Of a stretch of DNA of 64,000 nt, positions 49,606 through 61,105 are shown one piece after another (the stretch's first letter is position 1; every line of letters begins with the position of its first letter). The DNA comes from Mermis nigrescens. Its lineage: Eukaryota > Nematoda > Enoplea > Mermithida > Mermithidae. Made by a program: the position numbers and the translations under genes. Location of the stretch: the NCBI GenBank assembly GCA_036768485.1, contig JAVLUZ010000273.1, forward strand, positions 252,963-316,962, given 5' to 3'. The notes below the pieces were generated by a model that saw only the letters and a program-made list of their open reading frames with translations, was not told where the DNA came from and ran no database searches.

Positions 49606-52600
49606 TAGTGATCGACCGGGGCGACTTTTTTGGCCGGGGCCGGGGCGGTACCGAGGCTGGAAAAAAATCCCCGGCCCCGGCCCGGGGCCGGGGCCGGGGC
49701 TGGCCGGGGTCAGACAAGGAAAATATTATTGCATGACACATACTTGGGGTGGGCATAGGAAAAGAAATAATGAGCGACTGCTCCATTCAGTAGTAAATGG
49801 CTAGCGCAAAGTTAGGTGCGCCTTTTCATATCAAGTTTTATTACTATTTATGTCACAAGAAACAAATTTAGTTCAGTGTTTCATTGTCTGAATCATCAAT
49901 AAAGTCATGTCGCTACTATTAGCACACTCTATATCATTTGAATCTTCGCTACTGCTACTGCTGCTGTAGCGATTGGATGCAATAGGTATTGGATGTAATA
50001 AATGAGACATCACACATTCCCATAAGGGGGAGGGGTATAACCCCCTCAGGGTCCAAGACACAAGTCACCGTCAGACGATTTTTGGTGAAAACCTTTTGAA
50101 TTTTTTGAACTTAATTTTTTAGTATGGCAAAAGTGTACCTATCTATTAGAATTTCACGAAGTGGTACATTATTTTAGAATGTGAGCTAGAGTAAATTGAG
50201 AAACTATCACAATAAAACATGCATGTAATCGCTTAAAATTTTATGAGGGTCCCTCAGTATACATGTAACGGCTGAAAATCTAGGATAGGGGTCCCTCGCC
50301 ATTTTTAGAAGGAGGGGGTTAGCGACTAAATCAAAAATGGTAAAAACATAAAAATAGCAAAAAAAGCGCAGGTTTTTGCCAAAAAATGGGGGAGGGTGAT
50401 CAAATATTTTCTGACTTTCAAGGAAGTTCGGGGCTTCAAAGCGTCGATGGGGGGTGGCCCAAACCCCTGTAACTTGTATATTTCTCGGCCATTTTCAGGG
50501 GAAGGGGTACGCGGCTCCATTTTTACAGCCGCTTACCCCTGAAAATCTTTAAAATAATAGAATTTGCAATAAGGAATTCTACACCTTTTTACAGTTTTTT
50601 TCTCCAAAAATCTTTGTACATGTACAAAGATGGTCCTGAAACGTCTTTGTACATCAGCAAAAATCTTCGCCAAATACAAAAAAATTGTGGTTCTAAATGT
50701 GATAATTCGGCCTGAATTTAGTTGATAATATTAGTTTGGCGCGAAGTGCCGAAATTTTTATGAGCTTTTGATGGAATTCACACATAAAACTCGACTGAGA
50801 AAGCTAAAACAACTTGTACTACAAAATCAGAAATATTACAAAAATTGTAATATGCTAATTAAATCTTGTAATAAGCAACACTGCGCTTAGAATGGAAAAA
50901 TGGAAAAATGTCAAATATTCAGAAACCCAAAAATTAGCCAAATACACTACTAAAGGTCGAATATGTTCTACCACATCGAAATTGTTACTGTATCATATTA
51001 AAGTATACAAAAATTTGCATGTACAAAACAGTGTTTTTTTGTATCCGCCAAAGATTTTTCCCGATGTACAAAGACTTTTCAGGACAATCTTTGTACATGT
51101 ACAAAGATTTTTAAGAAGATAAAAACTGTGAAAAGGTGGTAAATTCGAAAAAATTTTCGGCACTCCGCTCCGATTTGAAAACTTGTCTGTCCTATATATC
51201 TTTAAAAGGGCAAAATTTGTACAGTCGAACTTCGATAATGCGTACACGGGATAATGCGTTTTCTCGCATAATGAGTACAGTATTGCTAGGTCCGGACCGA
51301 AAGGCCATGTAAAACATAAGGCAATAACATGGGATAATGCGTACTCGGTTAATGCGTAATGCGTACAGCCGATTTCATCCATGGGCCCATGCCTGCATGT
51401 TAAACTACCCGGCTTAATGCATACAACATGTATTTTTTCACCTCAGATAATGCGATCAGCTCGAAATGTTTGCGTCTCTCTGCTATCTTTGATGTGCATC
51501 ATTTTAAATTTTGATACATTTTCTTTTTCTAATAAAGTTCCTTGTTTATACGAGTACTTTGGTCAAATTGACTTATGTGTTGTGCGAGCCTGTTTTCTCA
51601 AATGTGTATAATTTTTAGTCTGGATCTTTAGCTTTCTTTGAAAAGCTTAGAATTCTAAAGTTTTAGGGGAATTAAGCCTTAAACGAATTGTTATTTTTGA
51701 TTGGTCATGGCGTTTTCAAAAAACGAAGTTTCTCTGGGGACAAATTTAAAAATGTTGACAAATCACCGCAAGTTCTGTGGTTATGCGAAAACTTTAGGCA
51801 CATCGAGATGAGTGTTGCGCCTATTTGTTTTTAAAATGTGCATAATATTTAGTTTCGTGACCTGGACGATCTAGGAGAAACAGAAACGGTTCCGAGCTAT
51901 CAGGATTTAAAACTGAGTATATCAAACATACGAATTTAATGGCACAGGACAATTGTGACACAAAGTTGTTCAGCGAAATGAATGATATCGAAAATTTTTG
52001 TGACTTTAAGCGTGAAAATATGTAAAAACAGACTTGTATTGCTATATTTTTCCTAAAAAAATGATTTTATCGCATAATAGTGTATTCCTTGTTAAAATCC
52101 GGGGTATTCGGATAATGCGTGCACTCGGATAATGCATACAGAAGGGCTTGGTTCCTTGGGTGTACGCATTAAGCAAGTTCGACTGTATTTAGAATGGAAA
52201 AATGTCAAATTTCTAGGCGCTTTGCGCCGTTTTGAGACAATTTTAGTAATTTTTGGCGTTAGAAACCCAGAAATTAGCTAAAATATACAATCAAAAGTCA
52301 AAAGACCCTGTTTTACCACACTAAAATCGCTACTGTACCATATTATAGTAAGCAAAAATGTTTGAAAATATATTTATATAATATAGCTACAAAAAATTTG
52401 TTAGCTCATACAAAGACCTTTTCTGAGATCTTTGTACAAACACAAGAGGCTCGTACAACAAAATAGAGTCGGCTAATAATAGTCCACCACTTAATTTTCT
52501 GGTCCTCCAATTTGGGATTTCATCCCCCCTCAACATTGGACCTTAGGAAACTATTTGAGACATATTAAGTTTATCGGATCGGACGCAATTCTGTAGCGTA

Positions 52601-53098
52601 GTTTACATTCGCCTATAATTTACCTCCATCCTAATAACTATTACAAAAGAAACGCGTTTTAAAGCCCGTGGTTCCCATTCAATTGAATGTAAAAGTGTTT
52701 TTTGTAAAAATAGTTTGTCGAAAACGCACAATTTCCAACTAGAAATAGAACGTATTTGTCAACTCTAAATCTTTTAGCCATGGCTATGAATGAATGAGTT
52801 AAAAGTAGCATTTAGTTTAAATAAGTTAAGTGGAGGAATCAAAAACATGCAGATTTTCCTGAACATTTTTTCAGTAGAGGATTAAGTAAGTATACATATG
52901 GTCTAATCAGTACAGTTCTCAAAATTAATACTTGCTCATTGATAAATAAGTGCCAGTATCACAGCCTGTATCAAAATACGAATTACACTAAATTTTTCCC
53001 CGGCCCCGGCCATTTTTTGACCTTGCCCCGGCCGGGGCCGGGATGCTCAAAAATGGCCGGGGATTGCCGAGGCCGGGCCGGGCCCCGGTCGATCACTA
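49606..53098 (+). mobile_element. hAT3: non-autonomous hAT element, 3493 bp with nested insert
   Basis: Ends TAGTGATCGACCGGGGC and CCCCGGTCGATCACTA. Near-perfect 8-bp duplication GTAAAAAA/GTAAAAAC (49598-49605, 53099-53106). Subterminal arrays are GGCCGGGGC units. The interior is collinear with hAT2 and includes hAT4-type segments around 50590-50692 and 51025-52360. A pogo-like element is inserted at 51220-52187. Non-coding. Confidence 0.86.
51220..52187. mobile_element. pogo/Tigger-like DNA transposon, non-autonomous, 968 bp
   Basis: Termini TACAGTCGAACTTCGATAATG and its complement CATTAAGCAAGTTCGACTGTA, with TA duplicated at each end. GATAATGCGTAC motifs recur near both ends, as in Tigger-type elements. 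The uninterrupted host sequence (AAATTTG-TTTAGAATGG) can be read in the related repeat at 62100, which confirms the boundaries. No DDE transposase frame. Confidence 0.85.
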
Positions 53099-53132
53099 GT
53101 AAAAACACCCACCTTGGTAACTCTGGATGATT

Positions 53133-55946
53133 CCGATGGTTACATGATCATATTTCTGATGGCCTTATTTGTCCATATGCAACTTATTCTGTTCACAGAT
53201 GTGACAGAATTGGCTATAGGGGAGGAGGTGTCACACTCTTTTTCAAGAAGTCCCTAAAAATCAACAATGTTTCTATTGTGGAAGAATTCTTGTGTCCTGA
53301 AGTATTAGTTTGTGATTTTCACTTGTGTAAAAAATCTGTCAGATTCATAATGTGTTATCGTCCACCCCAATATGACTCAGAAATCGCTAATAAGTTAAGT
53401 AAATTATTTGAACATTATGTCGAAAATGCTCAAAATTGTATCCTACTAGGTGATTTTAATTTGCCTGATTTGAATTTGAATATTATTTCTGCTTATAGAA
53501 ACCCTGTGACACAAGTATTTCATGATTGTTTTGTCAATCTTGGTCTTATACAATTATCTTTTGATCCAAATAGAGATGAAAATATTCTTGATCTAATTTT
53601 GTGTACTTCCAGCAATCTTGTCTTCAATGTATTAACTACTGAACCTTTCTCTAATAGTGATCATTGTAGCATTGAGTTCAGTTTACCTGCGTCTGTAGTA
53701 CCCAACCAAACTTCCCTTGAGTATGACTTTAGAAAAGCGGACTATGCATCTATCGAGATTTTTTAGCCTCTATCGATTGGCACCTCTGTTTTACCCATTG
53801 CATTAGCATTAACGATTTTTATGTTGTTTTTCTTGACATAATTAATGAGGCTATATATCGATACGTTCCCTTTAAGCATACTGTGCATAAAAAATCACTG
53901 CCAAAGTCGTGTCGTAAATTGCAAGTAATTAAAAAGGAACTTTGGGAAAAGTATAAAAAGAGTCGTTGCCCTGTTATTTTAAGCAAGTATAAGAAGATTA
54001 CTAAAGAAATTAAATTTGCTTTGAAAGATCTTTTCACGAGGGAGGAACGTAAGCTTTTAAATTCTCGAAATGTTAAAAAATTTTTATTCTTTCGTAAATG
54101 ACCGGTTAAGAAAGACAAAGTCAGCTTCAATATTAATGTGTGATGGTAGGATGATAGATAATGATTTTGAAAAAGCTAATGCTTACAACTCTTTTTTTGC
54201 GAGTAATTTTGTTATTGACGATCTTGTTTCTCCCCATTTCGCAAACAGAGTCAAAAGTGATGCTCATCCTCTTTCTGTAAAATTTGATGTTCTGACTATT
54301 TCTGAATCCATAAGTAGGCTTAAGCCCACTTTGTCGCTTGGCCCCGATGGCTTGTGTGCATATTTTATTAAAAAGTTGAAAACAGTGTTGCTCTCACCTT
54401 TAGAAACCATCTTCAACGTTTCTTATCAAAGTGGAAAGATACCCGATTTTTGGCGAAAAGCTGTTGTGATCCCAGTTCATAAAAAGGGGGATATGTCATC
54501 AGTTGATAACTATCGTCCAATTTCCTTATGTTGTGTTTCTTGTAAATTAATGGAATCTATAATGAACATGTCCTTGCTTTCTTATCTAGAGAAGCAAAAT
54601 CTGCTAAGTGAAAAACAGTTTGGTTTTAGAAAAAATAGATCATGTGCGTTACAACTTGTTGAGTGCAAAAATCAGTGGACCAAATTTCTAGATGAGGGAA
54701 TTCCTGTTGACATTGTCTACATTGACTTTTGTAAGGCTTTTGATACCGTGTCACACAAAAAACTGCTAATTAAGTTGGCATCTTATGGACTGAACAAACT
54801 CTCTTTTAATTGGATCGAAAATTTCTTGACTAATAGATCCCAAGTCGTTAAAATTAAAAATTCTTTATCTGATTCCATTCCTGTTACCAGTGGCGTGCCC
54901 CAGGGTAGTATACTAGGTCCCACACTTTTTTAATCTTCATTAACGACTTATGTGAAATGCGCCAAAACAGTAATTTTACTTTGTTTGCTGACGATATCAA
55001 ACTTTGGAATCTATCATCCAATTTCATGACACTTCAAGCTGACATAAATTATGTGCATGAGTGGGCCAATACATGGCAATTAAAAATATCAGTTAATAAA
55101 TGTTTAGTTCTATATCTGGGTAGTTCAAACCCTAGGCATTCTTATCACATAAATGATTTCTATCTTTCTACTGACACACTTTGTGTAAAAGATTTGGGTG
55201 TTTTTCTGAATTCTAATTTATCGTCCAGATCTCATTGTGAATATATTGTGAAAAAAGGCATGCAGTTAAGCAATCTGATCTTGCGTAGTTTTATTTCTAA
55301 AGATAGATTATTACTTGTTAAGGCCTTCATTACTTACGTTCGACCAGTGCTTGAATTTTGCTGTTTTGTGGAGTCCTTACCTGCTGTGTGATATCACCTC
55401 CGTCGAACGGGTTCAAAGAAGGTTTACGAAACGAATTTTTAGTGATAAAAATTTGACATATGCTGAAAGATTACACGAACTTGGTCTGGACACTCTTGAG
55501 CTAAGACGCCTCCATAACGACCTAACATTAGCCTTTTCTATTATCAAATGTAAAGCTCTTCCTTTCAAGGATTTCTTCACAATTAATTTAAATTCTAATC
55601 GAGCAGCAAATTCTTGTAAACTTCTCGTCAATCATGTAAATAAAAATTGCAGAAAATTTGATTTTTGTAATCGAATAATTCCTATCTGGAACTCTCTACC
55701 TGAACAGATTATAAGTGCTCCAAATAGACACGTTTTTCTGACTAAACTTAAAAGATTAAACCTTTCTAAATTTCTTAAAGGGGCGTAAGTAAGAGCAGTT
55801 TTTTCTATTGCCTTTACGTTTACCCTGCTTCGTCATACTTAATTTGTTTTGTCTTTCATGTATTTTCATTTTCGTTCATTCGTCCTATCCATGTATGTTA
55901 ATATTTTCTTTTGACTTAGCGAATAAATTGTTGTTGTTGTTGTTGT
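53133..55946 (+). mobile_element. Non-LTR retrotransposon (LINE, CR1/jockey-like), 5'-truncated
   Basis: The copy starts within the endonuclease domain (about 53133) and ends with GAATAAA followed by (TTG)n at 55928-55946. The 3' UTR (55789-55927) is recognisably similar to that of the minus-strand copy at 46306-46570. Its 5' end lies some 30 bp past the right target duplication of hAT3. Confidence 0.9.
53278..55788 (+). pseudogene. Broken LINE polyprotein (endonuclease + reverse transcriptase)
   Basis: The endonuclease part (53278-53766) has CILLGDFNLPDLNLN and the C-terminal SDH (FSNSDHCSIEF). RT follows in 54070-54933: SLGPDGLCAYFIKK, FRKNRSCALQLVE, motif A YIDFCKAFDTVSH, and SGVPQGSILGP. 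The catalytic FADDIKLW is in 54957-55391, and the thumb is in 55315-55788. A stop at 53766 and frameshifts near 54070, 54930 and 55370 break the protein. All RT catalytic motifs are still readable, so decay is recent compared with the minus-strand copy. CR1/jockey placement is by general motif resemblance. Confidence 0.9.
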
Positions 55947-57134
55947 AAATAGCGAGAATGATCGGACTTCGCGCATATACCTACAGTAACTTTACAGAAG
56001 TAAGAAAACTGATCTAAATAATGACCAATTAATCAATCAAATAGTTTGCTATAGCGTACGTGTATATACATAAGCAGCAACGAAGTCTTTATCGAAGCCC
56101 TTTGCGAAATAATTATTATAATATAGGCACATTCTGTTTTCTAACTTAATGCGTAAATTCGTTCGGAAAATTATTTTCCCTATTACTATGACACTCGATT
56201 TTTCCCTTGCTCGACGACGTACAAATGTACATATATAGTCTGTTTCATTTATCTTTGCGGCTTTCTTTTTTAATTTATCTGCAAGGATCAGGCTACAAAG
56301 GTGGTTTAAAATTTTGATGCAGTAATGCGGCTTGACCATGGCATACGTCTCTATAGGACACGGTATACTGTAGAATATCTAAGATAACGGACTACATATG
56401 TAGTTTAAAACACTTTTGTAGTCACTTTAAATTTTTCTAAGATTCTCAAAGCTAAATGAAACGGACTATAGGCGTAACTGCGGTTGTAGTTACACGATAC
56501 GAATTGTCGTTAGAACAATTACTGTTTACCGTATCGTTCGGTACAGTATTTATGAACATTTGTCATGGCGACAGCGAAACGTTTGTTGACTCAATTTGTT
56601 ATCATGCCACAATCATCGACGTACGAGTGGAACCCCTTAACCAAACAAGTATCCGTCTAACGACGAGCTAGCTTGGGTTATGCCTGCAGACTCGATTGCA
56701 ATCCCATCTTTCTTATCTTAAAAACTTAGGAGGTACCTACTTGTCCGGTACGAAGTTAAGGATGCGTTAAGACTAGTTTTATCAATATTTGTTCTTGACT
56801 GTTTACTTAAGATGTCATATGACACTTGTCTGAATGATATCGTATTTCATTTCGAATGTACATTTATTTTCCGTTTACTGTAAGCCATCACTAGGCCTCT
56901 TGTAGTAAGACACGCTAGGTCGACTGTATATTCACGTAGTAAATTAGCATTGTCTATTTACCCAGTGATAATATACATGGAGGGTAAACCGGATCTGGGC
57001 CCAGGCGACGATTATTATTCCGCCTGTATATTAAAGGTGAATATTTTTGATATCGTATTTTTCTCTTCATAATTCATTTATCTATTTCCATATCTAAAAT
57101 TGGGTAAAATTATTATTTAGCCTTTATCCAAGAT
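55947..57134. other. No gene; diverged repeat at 56180-56400
   Basis: 56180-56400 is similar in the same orientation to 58200-58400 (CAGGCTACAAA, GTGGTTTAAAAT, ATACTGTAGAATA). The rest has no recognised feature. Confidence 0.45.
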
Positions 57135-57440
57135 GACATGTCCAGCTTAGAGCTCGCTGTTGTTGGAATCATTGTTCATAGTGCTATTAGGAACCAAAAC
57201 CTTTTCTGAAAGAGCTTTTGACTAAAAAATAAGTTAAATTACTAACTTGAGATTTGTTGGGGTTTGAGATAGGTCAACTGACCTTGCGAGCATACCGGTG
57301 TTAGGTTGTACATAGGTACTTAGTGTTGTCGTAGGGCGTAGCTGCCGAGATTCTCCGCGAAAAGCGCGGTCAGCAATATCAGGACCGAGGAGATCGAGGC
57401 CTGAGGAATTGAGGGTCGTTGGGTTGAGAGCCGCACTTTG
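57135..57440. repeat. Interspersed repeat shared with 1075-1400
   Basis: See the matching blocks listed at 1075-1400. Followed directly by MITE copies 6 and 7. Confidence 0.65.
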
Positions 57441-57479
57441 TGCTTCAAGCAACCTGACCAGTGCTGAGAGCAGGTCAAG

Positions 57480-57712
57480 CACACAGGGGCGTGGGGGTAT
57501 GCGCCCCCCACCCCCGAGAAACCAAAATACCCCCAGAATTCAATTTTTGAAAATTTTTTCGTTTTTCTCGCAATTTTTTGATGCCAATGGATAGTGCTCG
57601 ATGAGAAACGTCGAAAAATGGTTTCTATTCACCATACCACCATTTTCAAGGCCATTTTCTGACCTTCAAAAAATCTTGCATCCCCCCAGAATTTTCTTGC
57701 TGCCCACGTATG
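57480..57712 (-). mobile_element. CATACGTGGGC-family MITE, copy 6
   Basis: Near-perfect duplication AGGTCAAG/AGGTTAAG (57472-57479, 57713-57720). Only 52 bp from copy 7, same orientation, but a different duplication, so the two are separate insertions. Confidence 0.83.
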
Positions 57713-57764
57713 AGGTTAAGTACTTGAGTAAGCCCCAAAGGTAAATATGTACCTAGGTGTCTCT

Positions 57765-58006
57765 CACATCTGGGCGTGGGGGGGTTTGGGGGTATGCACC
57801 CCCAGAAACCAAAATACCCCCCTCCCCCAGAATTCAATTTTTTGAAATTTTTTTTCGTTTTTTCGCAATTTTTTGATGCCAATGGATAGTGCTTGATGAG
57901 AAACGTCGAAAAGTGGTGTTTTTATCGCCATACCACCATTTTTAAGGCCATTTTTTGACCTTCAAAAAATCTTGCACCCTCCGAATTTTCTTGCTGCCCA
58001 CGTATG
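57765..58006 (-). mobile_element. CATACGTGGGC-family MITE, copy 7
   Basis: Exact 8-bp duplication GTGTCTCT (57757-57764, 58007-58014). Confidence 0.88.
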
Positions 58007-58395
58007 GTGTCTCTGTGTCGATTCAGTACACATAGAGCGCCTCTGTATTTATATAGGTAGCAAATTTTATGTACCTGTTACCGTGAAAGAGATCGATTTG
58101 CCCAACGAAATCAGAAACTAGTACTTACTGTTCCACTCCAAAAGGCCCATCTTCATTTTATAGCCTATTACTATAGCAGAATACTTTACCGTAGTTTGAT
58201 GCAGCAGCTCGTTAGACGCGCTACAAGTTATAGTCAGTTTCATTTAACTTTGCGGTTTTCTCTTCAATTTAATAGGGACAAATCAGGCTACAAAAGTGGT
58301 TTAAAATTGTGCTGCAGTGGTGTGACTTGACAACGGCAAACTTCTCAGCATAAGTCAATATACTGTAGAATAATATAGCTATGGCGCTAAAGTCT

Positions 58396-58552
58396 GTTTC
58401 ACACAAGTTTGGGCTTAAATTTCAAAAACTATGTCGGACAATAAGCTGACAGATTGCGATTATAGCCTTGACTTGATATACCAATAATTGTCGTAATCCG
58501 TCGGCTTACTTTCGAAAAAATTTTCAAATTTATGCCCAAACTTATGTGAAAC
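58396..58552. mobile_element. Palindromic MITE, 157 bp
   Basis: GTTTCACACAAGTTTGGGC at the left pairs with GCCCAAACTTATGTGAAAC at the right, and the match continues inward through ATTTGAAAA and CCGTCGG segments. The whole element can form one long imperfect hairpin. Lies downstream of the Rab18 stop codon. Confidence 0.75.
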
Positions 58553-58885
58553 ATTGATTCTCCCGTTTTATGCAAGCATTGCAACAAAAAACACTTGCCT
58601 GAAAACGGTTCTCGAGCGAGTCAGAAATCAGTTTGTTTCTATGAATTAGCGTATCAAAATTGGTGAAAGCGGTTTACTGAATTTCATGCTATTTAGATCG
58701 TAAAAAGGCTCAATTCAGCGTTAATGAAATAATAACAGTTTGCATAAATTAGACGTACGAAGCCATAGTAATAGATATAATTTAAACGTTGATACGTAAT
58801 ATATACCTACAGTACAGTAGATGCAATAACGTTTAAAATACAGTCACTAAGGAACATATCAGTGGGTACAACAAATTCAAACGAC

Positions 58886-58981
58886 TTAGCAGCTGCACCA
58901 GTTAGTAGGCTGATTATTAACCGTGTCGATGACGCGAAATCCAGTGTGTTCAGATTGCCATAGTCCTGGTGTTTCTAATAT
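58886..58981 (-). CDS. Rab18: Rab18-like GTPase, last exon with prenylation motif
   Basis: Acceptor CATAATTCAG|ATA follows an intron of 943 bp and joins in phase 0. It encodes ILETPGLWQSEHTGFRVIDT, then VNNQPTNWCSC and a TAA stop at 58886. Human Rab18 has IIQTPGLWESEN at the same place. The C-terminal CSC is a CXC motif for double geranylgeranylation by Rab geranylgeranyltransferase, which anchors Rabs to membranes. The exon was too short to appear as an ORF and was found by continuing the reading frame. A 236-bp MITE with perfect target duplication sits in the intron at 59107-59342. Confidence 0.92.
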   Translation of the reverse strand: MLETPGLWQSEHTGFRVIDTVNNQPTNWCSC

Positions 58982-59106
58982 CTGAATTATGGAACGTAGA
59001 TGAAAGTGGCGCGCGAAAAGCTATTTTGCTGTTTCGGCAAATAAAACTAGCGATACCATTACCAAGCAAATAAAATTTATCCAGTTGCGTTTATGATGGT
59101 GAGCGG

Positions 59107-59342
59107 CATACGTGGGCGTAGGGGGGGGTACGCAAGCCCCTCTTTGCCGAATACCCCTAAAAGCCAAAATACCCCCAGAATTCAATTTTTTAATTTTGTT
59201 TCGCGATTTTTCGATGCAAATGGATAATGCTCGATAAGAAACGTTGAAAAATGGCGTTTTTTCGCCATACCACAATTTTTAAGACCATTTTTTGACGTTT
59301 AAAAATATTGCACCCCCAGAATTTTGGTACTGCCCACCTATG
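59107..59342 (-). mobile_element. CATACGTGGGC-family MITE, copy 8
   Basis: Exact 8-bp duplication GTGAGCGG (59099-59106, 59343-59350). In the last Rab18 intron. Confidence 0.88.
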
Positions 59343-59924
59343 GTGAGCGGTCCCATCAGTCAAAATTTTCAATAAAGAATGAAACAATGTATGAAAATGG
59401 TAAAATAACCACATTTTAATTTTCCAGAAATGTTCAAAATTTTCGGTTAGGTCCACCAACACTAACCAACGAAGCCGCTAATTTGGTCTTGTAAAAGGCG
59501 CAACGCGATTCGTGCAAGAAACAGATGACCCAAAACGAATTCTCCTGCATACTTAGTCAACAAATTCGATCACTCTGACTTCACGTACCACGCAGCGCGA
59601 CACTAAAAATTAATTCAATTTGCTTATGGGCCGAAAAAGCCTTTAAACAATTTAATTTACCAACACAATCAGACTCGTTGTCTTAAAGCTCAAAATAAAC
59701 AAGAATTGATCTTTTTGCGGAATGCATAAAATCTCTAAAGGAATGTGAATTAAGGTTTTTGTGCACGATTTTATTGCAGACCCTTTAATTCAGTAAGGCC
59801 TTCTGTATCGTCGTATTATGCATTATTAATAATGCTAATCCACATTATAAAACGAAACAAAGAAATATAAAGTCGATCGAATAAACGAATAAAATAAACA
59901 GATATGTAATAAATACCAATTTAC

Positions 59925-60050
59925 CTTCTGGACTAATTCCATGAATGCGACATTGACACCTTCGGATGTCTTAGCGCTCGCTTCAATGAAGAGCATGCAA
60001 TGTTTTCTAGCGAATGTCATCCCTTGTTCACGGCTTATTATCCGATCCGG
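59925..60050 (-). CDS. Rab18: Rab18-like GTPase, penultimate exon
   Basis: Rab GTPases control membrane traffic; Rab18 acts at the ER and lipid droplets (family knowledge). Acceptor TTTTGTAAACAG|CCG and donor CAGAAG|GTAAAT enclose 42 residues, phase 0 at both ends: PDRIISREQGMTFARKHCML, then FIEASAKTSEGVNVAFMEL. The EASAK stretch is the G5 guanine-binding motif, and FARKHxMLFIEASAKT is diagnostic of Rab18. The G1-G4 motifs must lie in earlier exons, to the right. A 2.9-kb nested hAT insertion (61106 onward) occupies the start of that upstream region within the window. Confidence 0.93.
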
Positions 60051-60230
60051 CTGTTTACAAAATATAAAAAAGGATAAGCAATTACGTACTTATGTACCGA
60101 CAAAAAAAATCATGATTTCAATGCATATCTCATGCCAAGTTACATATAATCAAGTCGGCCACGGCAGGGATGCGTAAAAACCTATGTAGAATCTTTAATC
60201 AGGTTCTCAAATTTGTCACCTACCACTATC

Positions 60231-60871
60231 AGACATGCACAGCATGAGAATTCTGGGAAGGGGTGATAGTGATTTTTTGAAGTGCCCTTTTTGGATTAAA
60301 AAACGGTTTATACCATACATGTATAGAATGGGAATTCTGGGGAGTCAGACCCACAAAAATTTGAAAAGTGCCCTTTTTGGGCTAAAAAACGACGGGCAGG
60401 CACACGTCAAAAACATCGTTTTTCTTTCCACATTCTATCCAGAACATAAAAACATTAATTTGGAAAAAAGTTTGAAAAAATCGAGAAATTGAACAAAATA
60501 GTCAAAAAATGTGTATACGTCGCGAAACGCCGAAAATTTGAGACTTTTGAGCCAAAATGGGCTAAAAACGCTTTAAAAAACACAATTTTTACGAAAAATC
60601 GACAATTCTTAAGGGTCGCAGCCATTTTACGGGGAGGGGGGATCAGTAGCCATTCTGGGGGTTTAAAAATCCCCAAGAATACGTATAGTGGATACGCGTC
60701 AAAAATATCATTTTTCGGCATTAATGACGGTGCTCTATCTTTCTAGAGCGTAAAAGCATTGAAAACATTCAAGAGAAATCCGATTAAATTGAACAAAATA
60801 TAGTCAAAAAAGGGACACCTTTGAGCAAAGATGGCGAAAAACGCTTATGCCACCCAAGATCATTCATCAAA
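60231..60871 (+). mobile_element. hAT5-related repeat, composite
   Basis: Starts CAGACATGCACAGCATGAG and ends near CAAGATCATTCAT, with partial internal duplications (a second GAATGGGAATTCTGGGG start near 60327) and CGCGAAACGCCG near 60520. Target duplication not resolved. In the Rab18 intron upstream of the penultimate exon. Confidence 0.55.
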
Positions 60872-61105
60872 ATAACCCGAAAATACAATAATTACGTCCT
60901 GATTCGCGTGACAGTACATCTTTTAGTGTGCTACAGCGGGATAACCCCTCTATCCCTACCTTTGTATGTGCATGCACGCTTCAGGTAAGGCATGAACAGG
61001 CATAAACTAATATTTGTAAACTGCATCTTTCGTCTCGCACGCCAAAATTTAAACCGTATTATTAAGGTAAAACAGAATTGAAATTCAGGTCAAATACATT
61101 ATCGC

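Noticed and set aside
60180..60230. Minus-strand stretch reading LIVVGDKFENL, like a Rab G4 box upstream of the Rab18 exon
   Set aside because: No usable donor follows it, the NKxD signature is missing, and it runs into a stop without reaching the expected next exon in phase.
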